A stretch of DNA of 64,000 nucleotides from an uncultured Pelagibacteraceae bacterium (lineage in GTDB: Bacteria; Pseudomonadota; Alphaproteobacteria; Pelagibacterales; Pelagibacteraceae): positions 62,001 through 126,000 of the forward strand of contig CACLHW010000002.1 of NCBI GenBank assembly GCA_902606835.1, written 5' to 3'. A program made the position numbers and the translations under genes. Under the pieces are notes generated by a model. That model was not told where the DNA came from. It saw only the letters and a program-made list of their open reading frames with translations, and did not search any database. How positions within the stretch are numbered: the stretch's first letter is position 1; each line of letters starts with the position of its first letter. Positions 8,986-17,915 of the stretch are shown one piece after another.

Positions 8986-9642
8986 ATGAGATCTGAGAAT
9001 AAAGAAATATTCATACCTGGTCCAAGTGGAAGATTACAAGCAAAATATATAAAAAGTAAAAAACAAGGTTCTCCTGTAGCATTAGTCCTTCAACCTCACC
9101 CACAATACGGCGGTACCATGAACAATAGAATAGTTTATGAAACTTATAATTGTTTTTATAAAAATAATTTTTCTGTAATTAGAATAAATTTTAGAGGTGT
9201 TGGTAAAAGTGACGGAATATTTGACAACGGTCAAGGTGAACTTTCTGATGCTGCTGCTGCACTTGATTGGATAGAAAAAGAAAACCCAGGATACAGTCAA
9301 TGTTGGGTATCAGGATTTTCTTTTGGTGCTTTAATTTGCATGCAACTAATCATGAGGAGACCAGAAGTTAATAAATTTGTCACGATTTCACCACAACCAA
9401 ATTTATATGACTTTACTTTTTTATCACCGTGCCCAATTTCTGGAACAATTATTTATGGAAAGAATGATGAATTAGTACAAATAGATAGTATTTTAAACTT
9501 AAAAAAAAGATTGAGCTTACAAAAAAATATTGATGTTAAGTTTGAATCTATCTCTAATGCAAATCATTTTTTTAAAAACAAGGAAAAAGAATTGTACAAT
9601 TCAATTGACCGATACGTAAAAGAAAAGGTTACTATAATTTAA
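8986..9642 (+). CDS. Alpha/beta hydrolase (COG2945-like)
   Basis: A 218-residue single-domain alpha/beta hydrolase. The nucleophile elbow GFSFG (Ser as nucleophile) sits in WVSGFSFGALIC; an early LVLQPHPQYGGTMNN supplies the HPxxGG-type oxyanion region of this subfamily; a late acidic residue (YGKNDELV) and His in NANHFFK complete the triad. The ATG at 8986 (MRSENKEIFIPGPSGR) is chosen over a TTG ten codons earlier, because family members begin just before the IPGPxGRL segment. It is divergent from iscR and converges with anmK, overlapping by 4 bases. Substrate unknown; an esterase- or peptidase-like role cannot be decided from sequence. Confidence 0.88.
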   Translation: MRSENKEIFIPGPSGRLQAKYIKSKKQGSPVALVLQPHPQYGGTMNNRIVYETYNCFYKNNFSVIRINFRGVGKSDGIFDNGQGELSDAAAALDWIEKENPGYSQCWVSGFSFGALICMQLIMRRPEVNKFVTISPQPNLYDFTFLSPCPISGTIIYGKNDELVQIDSILNLKKRLSLQKNIDVKFESISNANHFFKNKEKELYNSIDRYVKEKVTII

Positions 9643-10745
9643 TTATTAATAACTATACCGCCAGTGCAAGGCTTATTAACACCAGTAGTTTTTGGAAAAG
9701 AAATTGGAAGCTTAAGATAAGATCTTATAGCAAGATATGCGAAAGCCTGTGACTCAATAAAATCTCCGTCAATACCATACTCATCTATTAATTTTATATT
9801 ACTAATTTTATTTTTTAATTTTTCCACTAATAGTTTGTTTTTTCTTCCTCCACCGCATAAAATTATTTTTTTCTTATTACTATCAGCTTTACTAAGAGCA
9901 GATATTATTATTCTAGCTGTAAATTCTGTTAATGTTGCAGCTCCATCTTGTAATGATAAATCTTTAACAAAAGAAAAATTAAAATATTTTGTATCAAATG
10001 ATTGAACAGAATTATTGTTCGTAATTTTTTCCTTTTCTTTAAAATTTTCTAAAAATTGATTTAATATTATTTTATCAACTTTCCCAGATTTAGCTATGGC
10101 ACCATCTTTGTCATAATTTTTTTTTGCTTTTTGTCTTAACCACTTATCAATTAAACACATGCCTGGTCCGATGTCAGTTCCTGACATATTGTGATCATCC
10201 CAAAGAGTAGTTATATTCGTTATTCCGCCAATATTTATAAAAATTACTTCTTTAATTTTGAATTTTTCTTTTAACAATTGGTGAAATATTGGTGTTAATG
10301 GAGCTCCATGCCCCCCATTTTTTAAATCATTTTGTCTAAAATTATAAATTACAGTTTTTTTTATAAGTTGCGATAGTAAATTTCCATCACCTAATTGCTT
10401 TGAAATTTTTTCCTTTGCATTATGAAAAATGGTTTGCCCATGAAATCCTATGAGATCAATATTTGCTTTAAAATCTCTAGCTATGTTATTAACTACATTT
10501 GCATGGAACAATGTTATCTCTTTTTCAAGGATTAAAATCTGTTTTGATAAATTCTTTAAATCTCTTGAATCATGAATTTTATCTTTAAGATTATGAATAT
10601 TTTCATAAATACTCTGACTATATTTAAAATATCTATCCAAAATTACTTTATATTCATTATCGCCATTTGATTGAATAATTGATGCATCAACTCCATCAGC
10701 TGATGTGCCACTCATTAGGCCTAAACTACAATAGGATTTGCTCAT
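9639..10745 (-). CDS. anmK: Anhydro-N-acetylmuramic acid kinase
   Basis: Phosphorylates and hydrolyses 1,6-anhydroMurNAc to MurNAc-6-phosphate during peptidoglycan recycling, in the cytosol. The 368-residue protein shows the full motif set: GLMSGTSADGVDASI at the N-terminus (phosphate binding), GFHGQTIFHN, INIGGITNIT, GTDIGPGMCLIDKW with the catalytic Asp, and ILCGGGRKNK near the end. It is convergent with the upstream hydrolase and divergent from tyrS over 61 bases. In many alphaproteobacteria anmK and tyrS are divergent neighbours, which matches. Confidence 0.96.
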   Translation of the reverse strand: MSKSYCSLGLMSGTSADGVDASIIQSNGDNEYKVILDRYFKYSQSIYENIHNLKDKIHDSRDLKNLSKQILILEKEITLFHANVVNNIARDFKANIDLIGFHGQTIFHNAKEKISKQLGDGNLLSQLIKKTVIYNFRQNDLKNGGHGAPLTPIFHQLLKEKFKIKEVIFINIGGITNITTLWDDHNMSGTDIGPGMCLIDKWLRQKAKKNYDKDGAIAKSGKVDKIILNQFLENFKEKEKITNNNSVQSFDTKYFNFSFVKDLSLQDGAATLTEFTARIIISALSKADSNKKKIILCGGGRKNKLLVEKLKNKISNIKLIDEYGIDGDFIESQAFAYLAIRSYLKLPISFPKTTGVNKPCTGGIVINN

Positions 10746-10806
10746 AAATTATATTTAATTTAAAAAGAATCTTGTATATTACAGTTTTAAAGAAGCTTAA
10801 AAATTC

Positions 10807-12045
10807 ATGCAAGAAACATTTCTATCAGAGTTTGAGAAAAGAGGTTACTTTAATCAATGTACTGACCAATCCGCATTGAGTGAATTAATGTCTAAAAGTA
10901 AAATTAAAGCTTATATTGGCTTTGATTGCACAGCACCGAGTTTACACGTAGGTAGCTTAATGCAAATCATGTGTCTTCGTCTATTACAAAAATATGGTCA
11001 CCAGCCCATAGTTTTATTAGGTGGAGGAACAACGCTTATTGGAGACCCTTCAGGTAAGGAAGAAACTAGAAAAATTCTTGATAAAAAGGAAATTGATAAA
11101 AATATTAAAAGTATTGAAAATGTTTTCAAGATTTTTTTAAAATCCAAAAATTCAAATACTAAACCTATTTTTGTTAATAATTATTCTTGGTTAAGTAAAT
11201 TAAATTATATTAATTTTTTAAGAGAGATTGGTAAATATTTTACAATAAATAAAATGTTAACTTTTGATAGTGTTAAGTTAAGGTTGGAAAGAGAGCAGTC
11301 TTTAAGCTACATGGAATTTAATTACATGATGCTTCAAGCTTATGACTTTTACGAACTTAATAAAAGACACAAATGTATATTACAAATTGGAGGATCGGAT
11401 CAGTGGGGCAATATAGTTAATGGGGCTGATTTGATTAAAAGAAAAGACAAAAAAATTGCGTACGGATTAACTACCCCTTTAATTACTCTCTCTTCTGGAA
11501 CAAAAATGGGAAAAACAGAAAAAGGTGCTGTTTGGCTAAATAAAAAAATGCTTTCGCCTTATGATTATTGGCAATTCTGGAGAAACACTGATGACAAAGA
11601 TGTTTTGAATTTTTTAAAATTTTTTACTGATTTAGAAATTGAAAAAATAGATAATCTAAAAAATAATAAAGATATAAATGAACTTAAAATTTTGCTTGCT
11701 AATGAAGCTACAACAATGCTTCATGGATCTAAATCTGCAAAAGATTCTGAAGCTACAGCAAAAAAAACTTTTAGGGACAAATCTATTGGTAAAGATCTGC
11801 CTACAATAAAAATAAAAAAAAACCAACTAAGTAATGGAATAAATATATTAGATTTAGTTCTTTTAACAAAATTGGGTAATTCAAAAGGAGAAGTGCGAAG
11901 AATGATTAAAAATAATGGTTTAAAAATTAACAATGAAACTATATCTGACGAAAATAAAATATTTTATGAAAATAGTTTTAATCAAAATAATGGTATGAAA
12001 GTTTCACATGGGAAAAAACAGCATGTGATCTTGAAGATTATTTAG
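10807..12045 (+). CDS. tyrS: Tyrosyl-tRNA synthetase
   Basis: Class I aminoacyl-tRNA synthetase that charges tRNA-Tyr. The 412 residues include the HIGH-type motif as HVGS at 47-50 in APSLHVGSLMQ, the tyrosine-binding QIGGSDQWGNI, and the KMSKS-type motif as KMGKT near residue 233. The C-terminal S4-like RNA-binding domain follows, with GEVRRMIKNNGLKIN. Its 3' end overlaps the convergent AsmA-like gene by 8 bases. Nothing unusual apart from strong Lys/Asn bias from base composition. Confidence 0.97.
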   Translation: MQETFLSEFEKRGYFNQCTDQSALSELMSKSKIKAYIGFDCTAPSLHVGSLMQIMCLRLLQKYGHQPIVLLGGGTTLIGDPSGKEETRKILDKKEIDKNIKSIENVFKIFLKSKNSNTKPIFVNNYSWLSKLNYINFLREIGKYFTINKMLTFDSVKLRLEREQSLSYMEFNYMMLQAYDFYELNKRHKCILQIGGSDQWGNIVNGADLIKRKDKKIAYGLTTPLITLSSGTKMGKTEKGAVWLNKKMLSPYDYWQFWRNTDDKDVLNFLKFFTDLEIEKIDNLKNNKDINELKILLANEATTMLHGSKSAKDSEATAKKTFRDKSIGKDLPTIKIKKNQLSNGINILDLVLLTKLGNSKGEVRRMIKNNGLKINNETISDENKIFYENSFNQNNGMKVSHGKKQHVILKII

Positions 12046-14275
12046 ACTCTTCCTGATTCTTTTTCTTCATTTTTTCAACAGCCCTAACAATAAATCTTGG
12101 TGTCAATGTCTTAATTGGATTGACCGTTGTTTTTATATCTTTGGGAGGCCCTTTCATCTTAAAACTTACACCAACGACTCCCTCTCCAGTTTTTTTACCA
12201 ACTAAAATATCTCCAACAATTGGGATAGAGGCTATAATTTCATTTAATTTTGTTGCTGGAACTAAAGTTCCGCGCAAACTTACAGTTTTTCCTTTATCTA
12301 CATATCCTTCTAACAATATTGAAACAGCTGGTCCTATTGCTAAAGCATCTTCAATATTCATGATGTTTCCTTTTGCATTTGATTTCATTTCAAAAGATTC
12401 AAATCTTATTCCTTCACCACTAAGCGTATCTGCTATTCCTTGTAAAGAAGCTAATGTTAATAGTTGCGCTAATGCAGGCACTTTTGAAACTTTAAAATCT
12501 GTTATTAGTAAATTGGAACTGCTTCCTTCTTTAGATATAGTTGATTCATATTCTAATTTTCCATCTTCAAATCCTTTTACAAAATCAAAATTTTTTATGA
12601 AAGGTCTTGCTCGATCTGAAATTACTTGAAGTGTTTTTTTATTATTATCAATTTGATAAATAGACATTTCTATTATTTCATTTTCAGTAAAATTTCCTTT
12701 TAAACTAAGCTTATCGAAGGAACCTTTATTAATAGAAGCAATCATGCCAAAATTCGTAACATCATCGTTTGTTCCAGTAATGGTCTTGTCAAAATTAATT
12801 TTTATTTCACTGCTAAATTTTTTGCTAAAAGTTTTTTTATCATCTTTTTTGAAAAGTGATTTAAGTAAAGGTTCGGCATCAAATATATTTCCGTAAATTT
12901 CAACTTTGTTTGATTTTTTTACTATAAAATCATTATTCTTACTTGCTTTATTAAAAGTCTTAATTTTTAATTCATCAAAATCTTCTGTTTCAAAATTTTT
13001 GTTTAATTTTAAATTTTTTATATTAATTATTGTTTCACCTGACTGAAAAATAAATTCTGCAATATTTATGTATTTTTTAGGTATAAAGATAAAATTAAAA
13101 TTTATTTTAGATTGTTCTGCCTCATCTTTAATATAATTTAATCTAGAAATATTGAGTTGAGAGTTTGTTAAATCAGCATTTCCAAGAATATTAAAACTTT
13201 TTTTATTAAAATCGTAAATCTGTTTTATGCTAAAACTATCAAATTCATTATTCGTTTTCATAAAACCGTTAAATTCAATAGTGTTAGAAGAGTTAGTTTT
13301 TACTAGATTAATTTTAGAATCTTTAAGTGTTATCGTATCTTTGTAATTAGGTAAATATTTTTTTATAATTTTTTTTTCTTCAAAGATAATTTCGCTTTTA
13401 GGAATTTCACCTTCAATGAAATAGTCTAAATTTTGGATTCTATATTTTTTATCTAATGTAAAATTAATATTTGTTTTCAGATTTGTCTTTCCTGAAATAT
13501 CTTGAATATTATTAATTTTTAAGTTTAGCAAAGTTGCTATAGTTTTAACCTTAGAAAAATCAAATTCGCCATCAGTCTTTAATAAACTTTTTACATCTAT
13601 TTTTTTATTCTCGCGTTTTAATGTAATTTTGCTACCGTCTAACTTAAAATCTAAAAAAGAGCCGTTTTTAACATTTATATCAAATAAGTTAGCTGTTTTA
13701 TCTCTAGTGTGATTAATTTCAGTAGTCAAATTTTTTATATAAAATTCTTTTGAAATATTTATTGAAGCATTTATCACTCTACCAGAAAAACCATAATCAT
13801 TACCTATATTTCCCTCAACATCAAATGGTATAATAAATTCTCCTTCTATTTCTCCTTTGGCAAATATCTTTTTTATTTTTTTATTAATTATTCTTGGAAC
13901 AAAAATATTGGTGATTTTGGTTAAGTCTTTTATATCATTTTTAATAAAGGCAACTTCTGCTCTTTTTAGTAAAAAATCTGAACTAAAAAATGATTTTATT
14001 GATAAAAACAAATTCAGTTTTGATAGATTAATTATATTGTTTCTAATTATAATTTGTGGATTTTTAAGCTTTATCTTTAAATTTAACTCAGTTGGGCTAA
14101 GATGAATTTTTGTTTCTTTAAATTCTAATTTTATATCTTTGTTTACTTCGTTAGCTTTTGTTTTAATTAAATCATCAAATTTATCAGTTTCAATACCAAA
14201 ATAGCTTAAATAACCCCCGAATGAAAAAATAATAATAAAAATGAAAATAAAAAATTTATAGAAAAATTTGGCCAT
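12038..14275 (-). CDS. AsmA/YhdP-like envelope protein
   Basis: A 745-residue protein with one N-terminal membrane segment (about residues 5-27) and a long beta-rich periplasmic region, ending in an AsmA-like C-terminal domain. The best preserved part is residues about 600-740: LAQLLTLASLQGIADTL, GEGIRFESFEMK, then LLEGYVDKGKTVSLRGTLVPA and IPIVGDILVGK. This layout belongs to the YhdP/TamB/AsmA group of bridge-like proteins linked to lipid or outer-membrane homeostasis. The middle is too diverged to align by eye. It follows prfB-mrcA on the same strand, 3 bases after prfB, and may be in that operon. Family call firm, function inferred. Confidence 0.82.
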   Translation of the reverse strand: MAKFFYKFFIFIFIIIFSFGGYLSYFGIETDKFDDLIKTKANEVNKDIKLEFKETKIHLSPTELNLKIKLKNPQIIIRNNIINLSKLNLFLSIKSFFSSDFLLKRAEVAFIKNDIKDLTKITNIFVPRIINKKIKKIFAKGEIEGEFIIPFDVEGNIGNDYGFSGRVINASINISKEFYIKNLTTEINHTRDKTANLFDINVKNGSFLDFKLDGSKITLKRENKKIDVKSLLKTDGEFDFSKVKTIATLLNLKINNIQDISGKTNLKTNINFTLDKKYRIQNLDYFIEGEIPKSEIIFEEKKIIKKYLPNYKDTITLKDSKINLVKTNSSNTIEFNGFMKTNNEFDSFSIKQIYDFNKKSFNILGNADLTNSQLNISRLNYIKDEAEQSKINFNFIFIPKKYINIAEFIFQSGETIINIKNLKLNKNFETEDFDELKIKTFNKASKNNDFIVKKSNKVEIYGNIFDAEPLLKSLFKKDDKKTFSKKFSSEIKINFDKTITGTNDDVTNFGMIASINKGSFDKLSLKGNFTENEIIEMSIYQIDNNKKTLQVISDRARPFIKNFDFVKGFEDGKLEYESTISKEGSSSNLLITDFKVSKVPALAQLLTLASLQGIADTLSGEGIRFESFEMKSNAKGNIMNIEDALAIGPAVSILLEGYVDKGKTVSLRGTLVPATKLNEIIASIPIVGDILVGKKTGEGVVGVSFKMKGPPKDIKTTVNPIKTLTPRFIVRAVEKMKKKNQEESK

Positions 14276-14278
14276 TTT

Positions 14279-15380
14279 TTATTTTTTTCCTTTTTTTTCA
14301 TAAAGTGCTGCTTCTAAAAAATCATCAATATCGCCGTTTAAAACACTTTCTGGATCTGTATTTTCTAAACTATTTCTTAAATCTTTTACCAGTTGATATG
14401 GTTGCAAAACATAAGATCTTATTTGATGCCCCCAACCAATATCTGTTTTTGATTTTGCCAAATTTTCAGATGCCTCTTCTTTCTTTTGCATCTCATATCT
14501 GTACAAGCGTGCTTTTAACATATTAAAACATGTTTCTTTATTTTTATGTTGAGATCTTTCATTTTGACACTGAACTACTATACTTGTTGGTATGTGTGTA
14601 ATTCTTACAGCACTATCTGTTGTGTTTACATGTTGTCCACCTGCCCCGCTCGATCTGTAAGTATCAATCCTTATATCTTTTTCCTGAATATCTATTTTAA
14701 TACTATCATCCAAGACTGGATAAACCCAAACACTGGCAAAACTAGTATGACGTCTTGCTCCAGAGTCAAAAGGGGAAATTCTGACTAACCTATGAACACC
14801 TGATTCTGATTTTAACCAACCATACATATAAGATCCTGAAATTTTAAGGGTGCACGATTTTACACCTGCTTCCTCTCCTTTATGCTCACTAATAATTTGA
14901 AATTTACCCCCTTTTTTTTCTGTCCACTTTGAATACATTCGTCTTAGCATTTGTGCCCAATCTTGACTCTCTGTACCACCTGCGCCCGCATGTATTTCCA
15001 AATATGTATCTAGATGATCATTTTCCTGTGATAAAAAACATGAAACTTCAACTTTTTTTATTTGGTTAAGTATTAAAGATATTTTTTTCTCACAATCTTT
15101 AATCACTTGAAGTTCATTTTCTCTTGTAGCAAGCTCAAAGAGTTGTTCAACATTTTCCAATTCATTCACTGAACTATCGAAATTACTAATAATATCGCTA
15201 AAGAACTTTTTTTCTTTTAGTATTTTTTGAGCAGATTGTTTATCTTTCCAAAAATTTTCTTTGGTTATCTTTTTATCAAATGCTTGGATTTTATCTTTGA
15301 CTTTATTTTTATCAAAGATACCCCCTAATATTATCTATAACTTTTTTTATTAACAAAATTTTATTTTTAATATCTTCCAT
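14279..15380 (-). CDS. prfB: Peptide chain release factor 2, with programmed +1 frameshift
   Basis: RF2 releases peptides at UGA and UAA. The gene is in two frames: ATG at 15378-15380 begins MEDIKNKILLIKKVIDN, and after codon 22 (CTT, 15315-15317) an in-frame TGA (15312-15314) stops the zero frame. A +1 shift continues as DKNKVKDKIQAFDKK through to the stop at 14279, giving 366 residues, the normal RF2 length. The downstream frame has the GGQ loop (SSGAGGQHVNTTDS) and the anticodon-mimic segment. Annotating only the downstream frame from an internal GTG at 15169 would lose about 70 residues. It starts 2 bases after mrcA. Confidence 0.96.
15312..15326 (-). other. RF2 programmed frameshift signal
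   Basis: Minus-strand reading AGGGGGTATCTTTGA: an internal Shine-Dalgarno-like AGGGGG (15321-15326), a 3-base spacer TAT, slippery CTT and the UGA stop. This is the classical arrangement of bacterial prfB, in which low RF2 levels let the ribosome pause at UGA and slip forward by one. It gives autogenous control of RF2 synthesis. Confidence 0.96.
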
Positions 15381-15382
15381 AA

Positions 15383-17740
15383 TTAATAAAACTTAAAAAT
15401 TTTCCTTTGATTTTCTGTATTATAAAATCCTAATGTATCTGTACTTAATGATTTTTCAATTTCAACTATAAAATTATCGTTTGGCTTAAAAGATTCATAT
15501 ATGGTTTTTTTTGTATTAATATTTGGTAATAATCCAGTTTCTTCATCAACCATTACTAGATTAATATTTTTGGGAACCTTAAAGGGTAAGGCTTCCTTTT
15601 TTTTAACCACATTTTTCACAAATTTTTTAAATATAGGTAGTGCTGCCTTTGCACCAGTTTCATATCTTCCTAAACTTTTAGGTTCATCAAATCCAACATA
15701 AACACCTATTGCTACTTTTGAAGTAAAACCTAAAAACCAAGCATCCATATTTTTATTAGTAGTCCCTGTTTTACCAGCTAGTGGTAATTTTAAATCTCTT
15801 AATTTTCTTCCAGTGCCTCTTTTAACAACACCTTCCATCATTGAGGTAATTTGATAAGCAGTTTCTGCAGAAATAATTTGCTTTCTATCATCCTTTATCG
15901 TTGGTATTTCATCTTTTAGGTATGAAATTTCTTTACAACCAATACATTTTCTCTTGTCTGCATTAAAAATTGTTTTTCCTCTTCTATCTTGAATTCTATC
16001 AATAAAAATAGGCGTAACTTTTTTCCCACCATTGACAAATGAACAATAAGCATTAGTAAGCTGAATTAAAGTTGTTTCGGCAGCTCCAAGTGAAACTGAT
16101 AACAATTCTGGAACGTCATTATAAATACCAAAATTATTTGTAATATTAGAAATTTTTTTAAATCCAACTTTTTGAGCTACTCGAACTGTCATTAAGTTTC
16201 TAGATTTTTCTATACCAGTTCTTAAAGTTGAGGGACCGTAAAACTTTTTTCCATAGTTTTCTGGTTTCCAAGTTTTTAAACCTTCTCCTTGATCAATAAC
16301 AAATGGCGCATCTAAAACTAAAGTTGATGGAGTAAAACCACTTTCTAAGGCTGCCGCATAAACAAATGGTTTAAAAGCAGATCCGGGTTGTCTTTTTGCT
16401 TGCGTAGCTCTGTTAAATTCGCTTAATTTAAAACTAAAACCTCCAACCATCGCTAACACTCTTCCTGTATATGGATCCATAACAACAATAGCGCCATTAA
16501 TTTTTGGCATTTGTTTTAAATCCCATTTATCTTTTTTTATTTTTTTTACATAAATTATATCGTTAGAAGTTAAAAAATCTTCAAAACTCTTTTTTCTTGT
16601 CCACCCTATATTTTTAAAATCTATAAATCCTATCTCTTTATTTTCTATTTCAATTTTTGCAACCAATTTTGTTACTTCAATTACTTTTGCCAATTTCCAT
16701 CCTAAACTTTTGTCAGGAATAAATTCTTCAACTTTTTTTTCCCAATTACTTGTTATTAGATTTGTAATAGGACCGCGCCAACCATGTCTTCTGTCGTATT
16801 CTTCCAGCCCTTCTCGTAATGCATTTAAAGCTTCAATCTGGTAATTAGACTTTAAAGGTGTTCTGATAGAGAGTCCCCCTTTGTAAAGTTCGTCGTAACC
16901 ATAATTATTATTAATTATTCTTCTTACTTCCTCAGAGTAAAAATTAGCTTCTTCTAGTAATTTAATTTTCCTCTTTTTTGTTATAATTTTTTTTTCTTTC
17001 AAATTTTCGTACTCTTCTTTATTTATATAAGAATTTTCGTATAAATTTTTTAAAACAAAATTTCTTCTTATTTTAGCTCTTTCAATTGATTTATAGGGAT
17101 TATATTTACTAGGAGCTTTTGGAAGTGCCGCTAAAAGCGCTGCTTCTTCATAATTTAACTCGTTAACAGCTTTATCAAAATACTCAAGGCTTGCAGCTGC
17201 TATTCCATATGTCCCTTCGCCTAAATATATTTGATTTAAATACAATTCCATAATTCTCTCTTTTGAATAAGCTCTCTCGATTCTAAAAGCTAAAATTGCC
17301 TCTTTAATTTTTCTTTTTAAAGAAACTTCATTAGTCAGTAAAAAATTTTTTGCCACTTGTTGTGTAATAGTTGAAGCCCCCTCTAATCTTTTTTCTGAAA
17401 AAATATTTTTTAAATTTTTAATAATCGCTCTAGTTATACTTTTTGCATCAATACCTGGATGAGAAAAAAAATTTTTATCTTCAGCTGATAAAAATGAATA
17501 AATTATTTTTTTTTGTACAGAATCATACGGAATAAATAACCTCTTTTGTAGTGCATATTCTGCAATAAGCTGACCTTCTCCAGAATGTACTCTACTTGAT
17601 ATAGGATGTTTATAATTGGTTAGTTTTTTATGATCTGGTAAATCTGATGAAAAATACCAGAATGTGGATAGCATAAAAAGTAAACCCATTAAAAAAATGG
17701 CAACTACTAGTTTTAAACTTTTTTTAAAATAACCAATCAT
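15383..17740 (-). CDS. mrcA: Bifunctional class A penicillin-binding protein 1A
   Basis: Polymerises and cross-links peptidoglycan at the cytoplasmic membrane. The 785 residues comprise a short cytosolic start, one membrane segment (about 10-30), a GT51 glycosyltransferase domain (AEDKNFFSHPGID with catalytic Glu, then GASTITQQVAKN), an OB-like insert, and a transpeptidase domain with SAFK near residue 450, SRN in EKSRNLMTV and KTG near 653 in LAGKTGTTN. It is upstream of prfB with a 2-base gap, the usual alphaproteobacterial pairing. The amidase gene that normally precedes it is absent; rne lies directly divergent. Confidence 0.97.
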   Translation of the reverse strand: MIGYFKKSLKLVVAIFLMGLLFMLSTFWYFSSDLPDHKKLTNYKHPISSRVHSGEGQLIAEYALQKRLFIPYDSVQKKIIYSFLSAEDKNFFSHPGIDAKSITRAIIKNLKNIFSEKRLEGASTITQQVAKNFLLTNEVSLKRKIKEAILAFRIERAYSKERIMELYLNQIYLGEGTYGIAAASLEYFDKAVNELNYEEAALLAALPKAPSKYNPYKSIERAKIRRNFVLKNLYENSYINKEEYENLKEKKIITKKRKIKLLEEANFYSEEVRRIINNNYGYDELYKGGLSIRTPLKSNYQIEALNALREGLEEYDRRHGWRGPITNLITSNWEKKVEEFIPDKSLGWKLAKVIEVTKLVAKIEIENKEIGFIDFKNIGWTRKKSFEDFLTSNDIIYVKKIKKDKWDLKQMPKINGAIVVMDPYTGRVLAMVGGFSFKLSEFNRATQAKRQPGSAFKPFVYAAALESGFTPSTLVLDAPFVIDQGEGLKTWKPENYGKKFYGPSTLRTGIEKSRNLMTVRVAQKVGFKKISNITNNFGIYNDVPELLSVSLGAAETTLIQLTNAYCSFVNGGKKVTPIFIDRIQDRRGKTIFNADKRKCIGCKEISYLKDEIPTIKDDRKQIISAETAYQITSMMEGVVKRGTGRKLRDLKLPLAGKTGTTNKNMDAWFLGFTSKVAIGVYVGFDEPKSLGRYETGAKAALPIFKKFVKNVVKKKEALPFKVPKNINLVMVDEETGLLPNINTKKTIYESFKPNDNFIVEIEKSLSTDTLGFYNTENQRKIFKFY

Positions 17741-17812
17741 TAATTTAAGAAATGAATTAATTCTGGCTTTCTTAAGGCATTAGTCAATTTAACTACAAAT
17801 AAAGGTAAAAAA

Positions 17813-17863
17813 ATGCATATATTTGTTGATAATTTTAATGTATATCTAATTGTTAACAATTAA
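17813..17863 (+). CDS. Possible 16-codon upstream ORF in the RNase E leader
   Basis: An ATG at 17813 preceded by AAAGG (17801-17805, 7-8 base spacing) opens a short frame encoding MHIFVDNFNVYLIVNN and a TAA at 17861-17863. It ends 52 bases before the rne start. A perfect 14-base palindrome (17848-17861, AATTGTTAACAATT) overlaps its 3' end. In so A+T-rich a leader, short ORFs and palindromes arise by chance, so this is only a candidate leader peptide. Confidence 0.2.
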   Translation: MHIFVDNFNVYLIVNN

Positions 17864-17915
17864 CAAAATTCAAGTTTATGAAGAAAATTTATTTTATCAA
17901 TTGGACAAAAAATTT

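Noticed and set aside
12120-12629. Plus-strand open frame of 169 codons inside the AsmA-like gene
   Set aside because: It is antisense to the best conserved part of the AsmA-like C-terminal domain and shows no family signature or ribosome binding site.
14279-15169. RF2 as a 296-residue protein starting at the internal GTG
   Set aside because: The upstream sequence contains the complete frameshift cassette and codes for the missing N-terminal domain.
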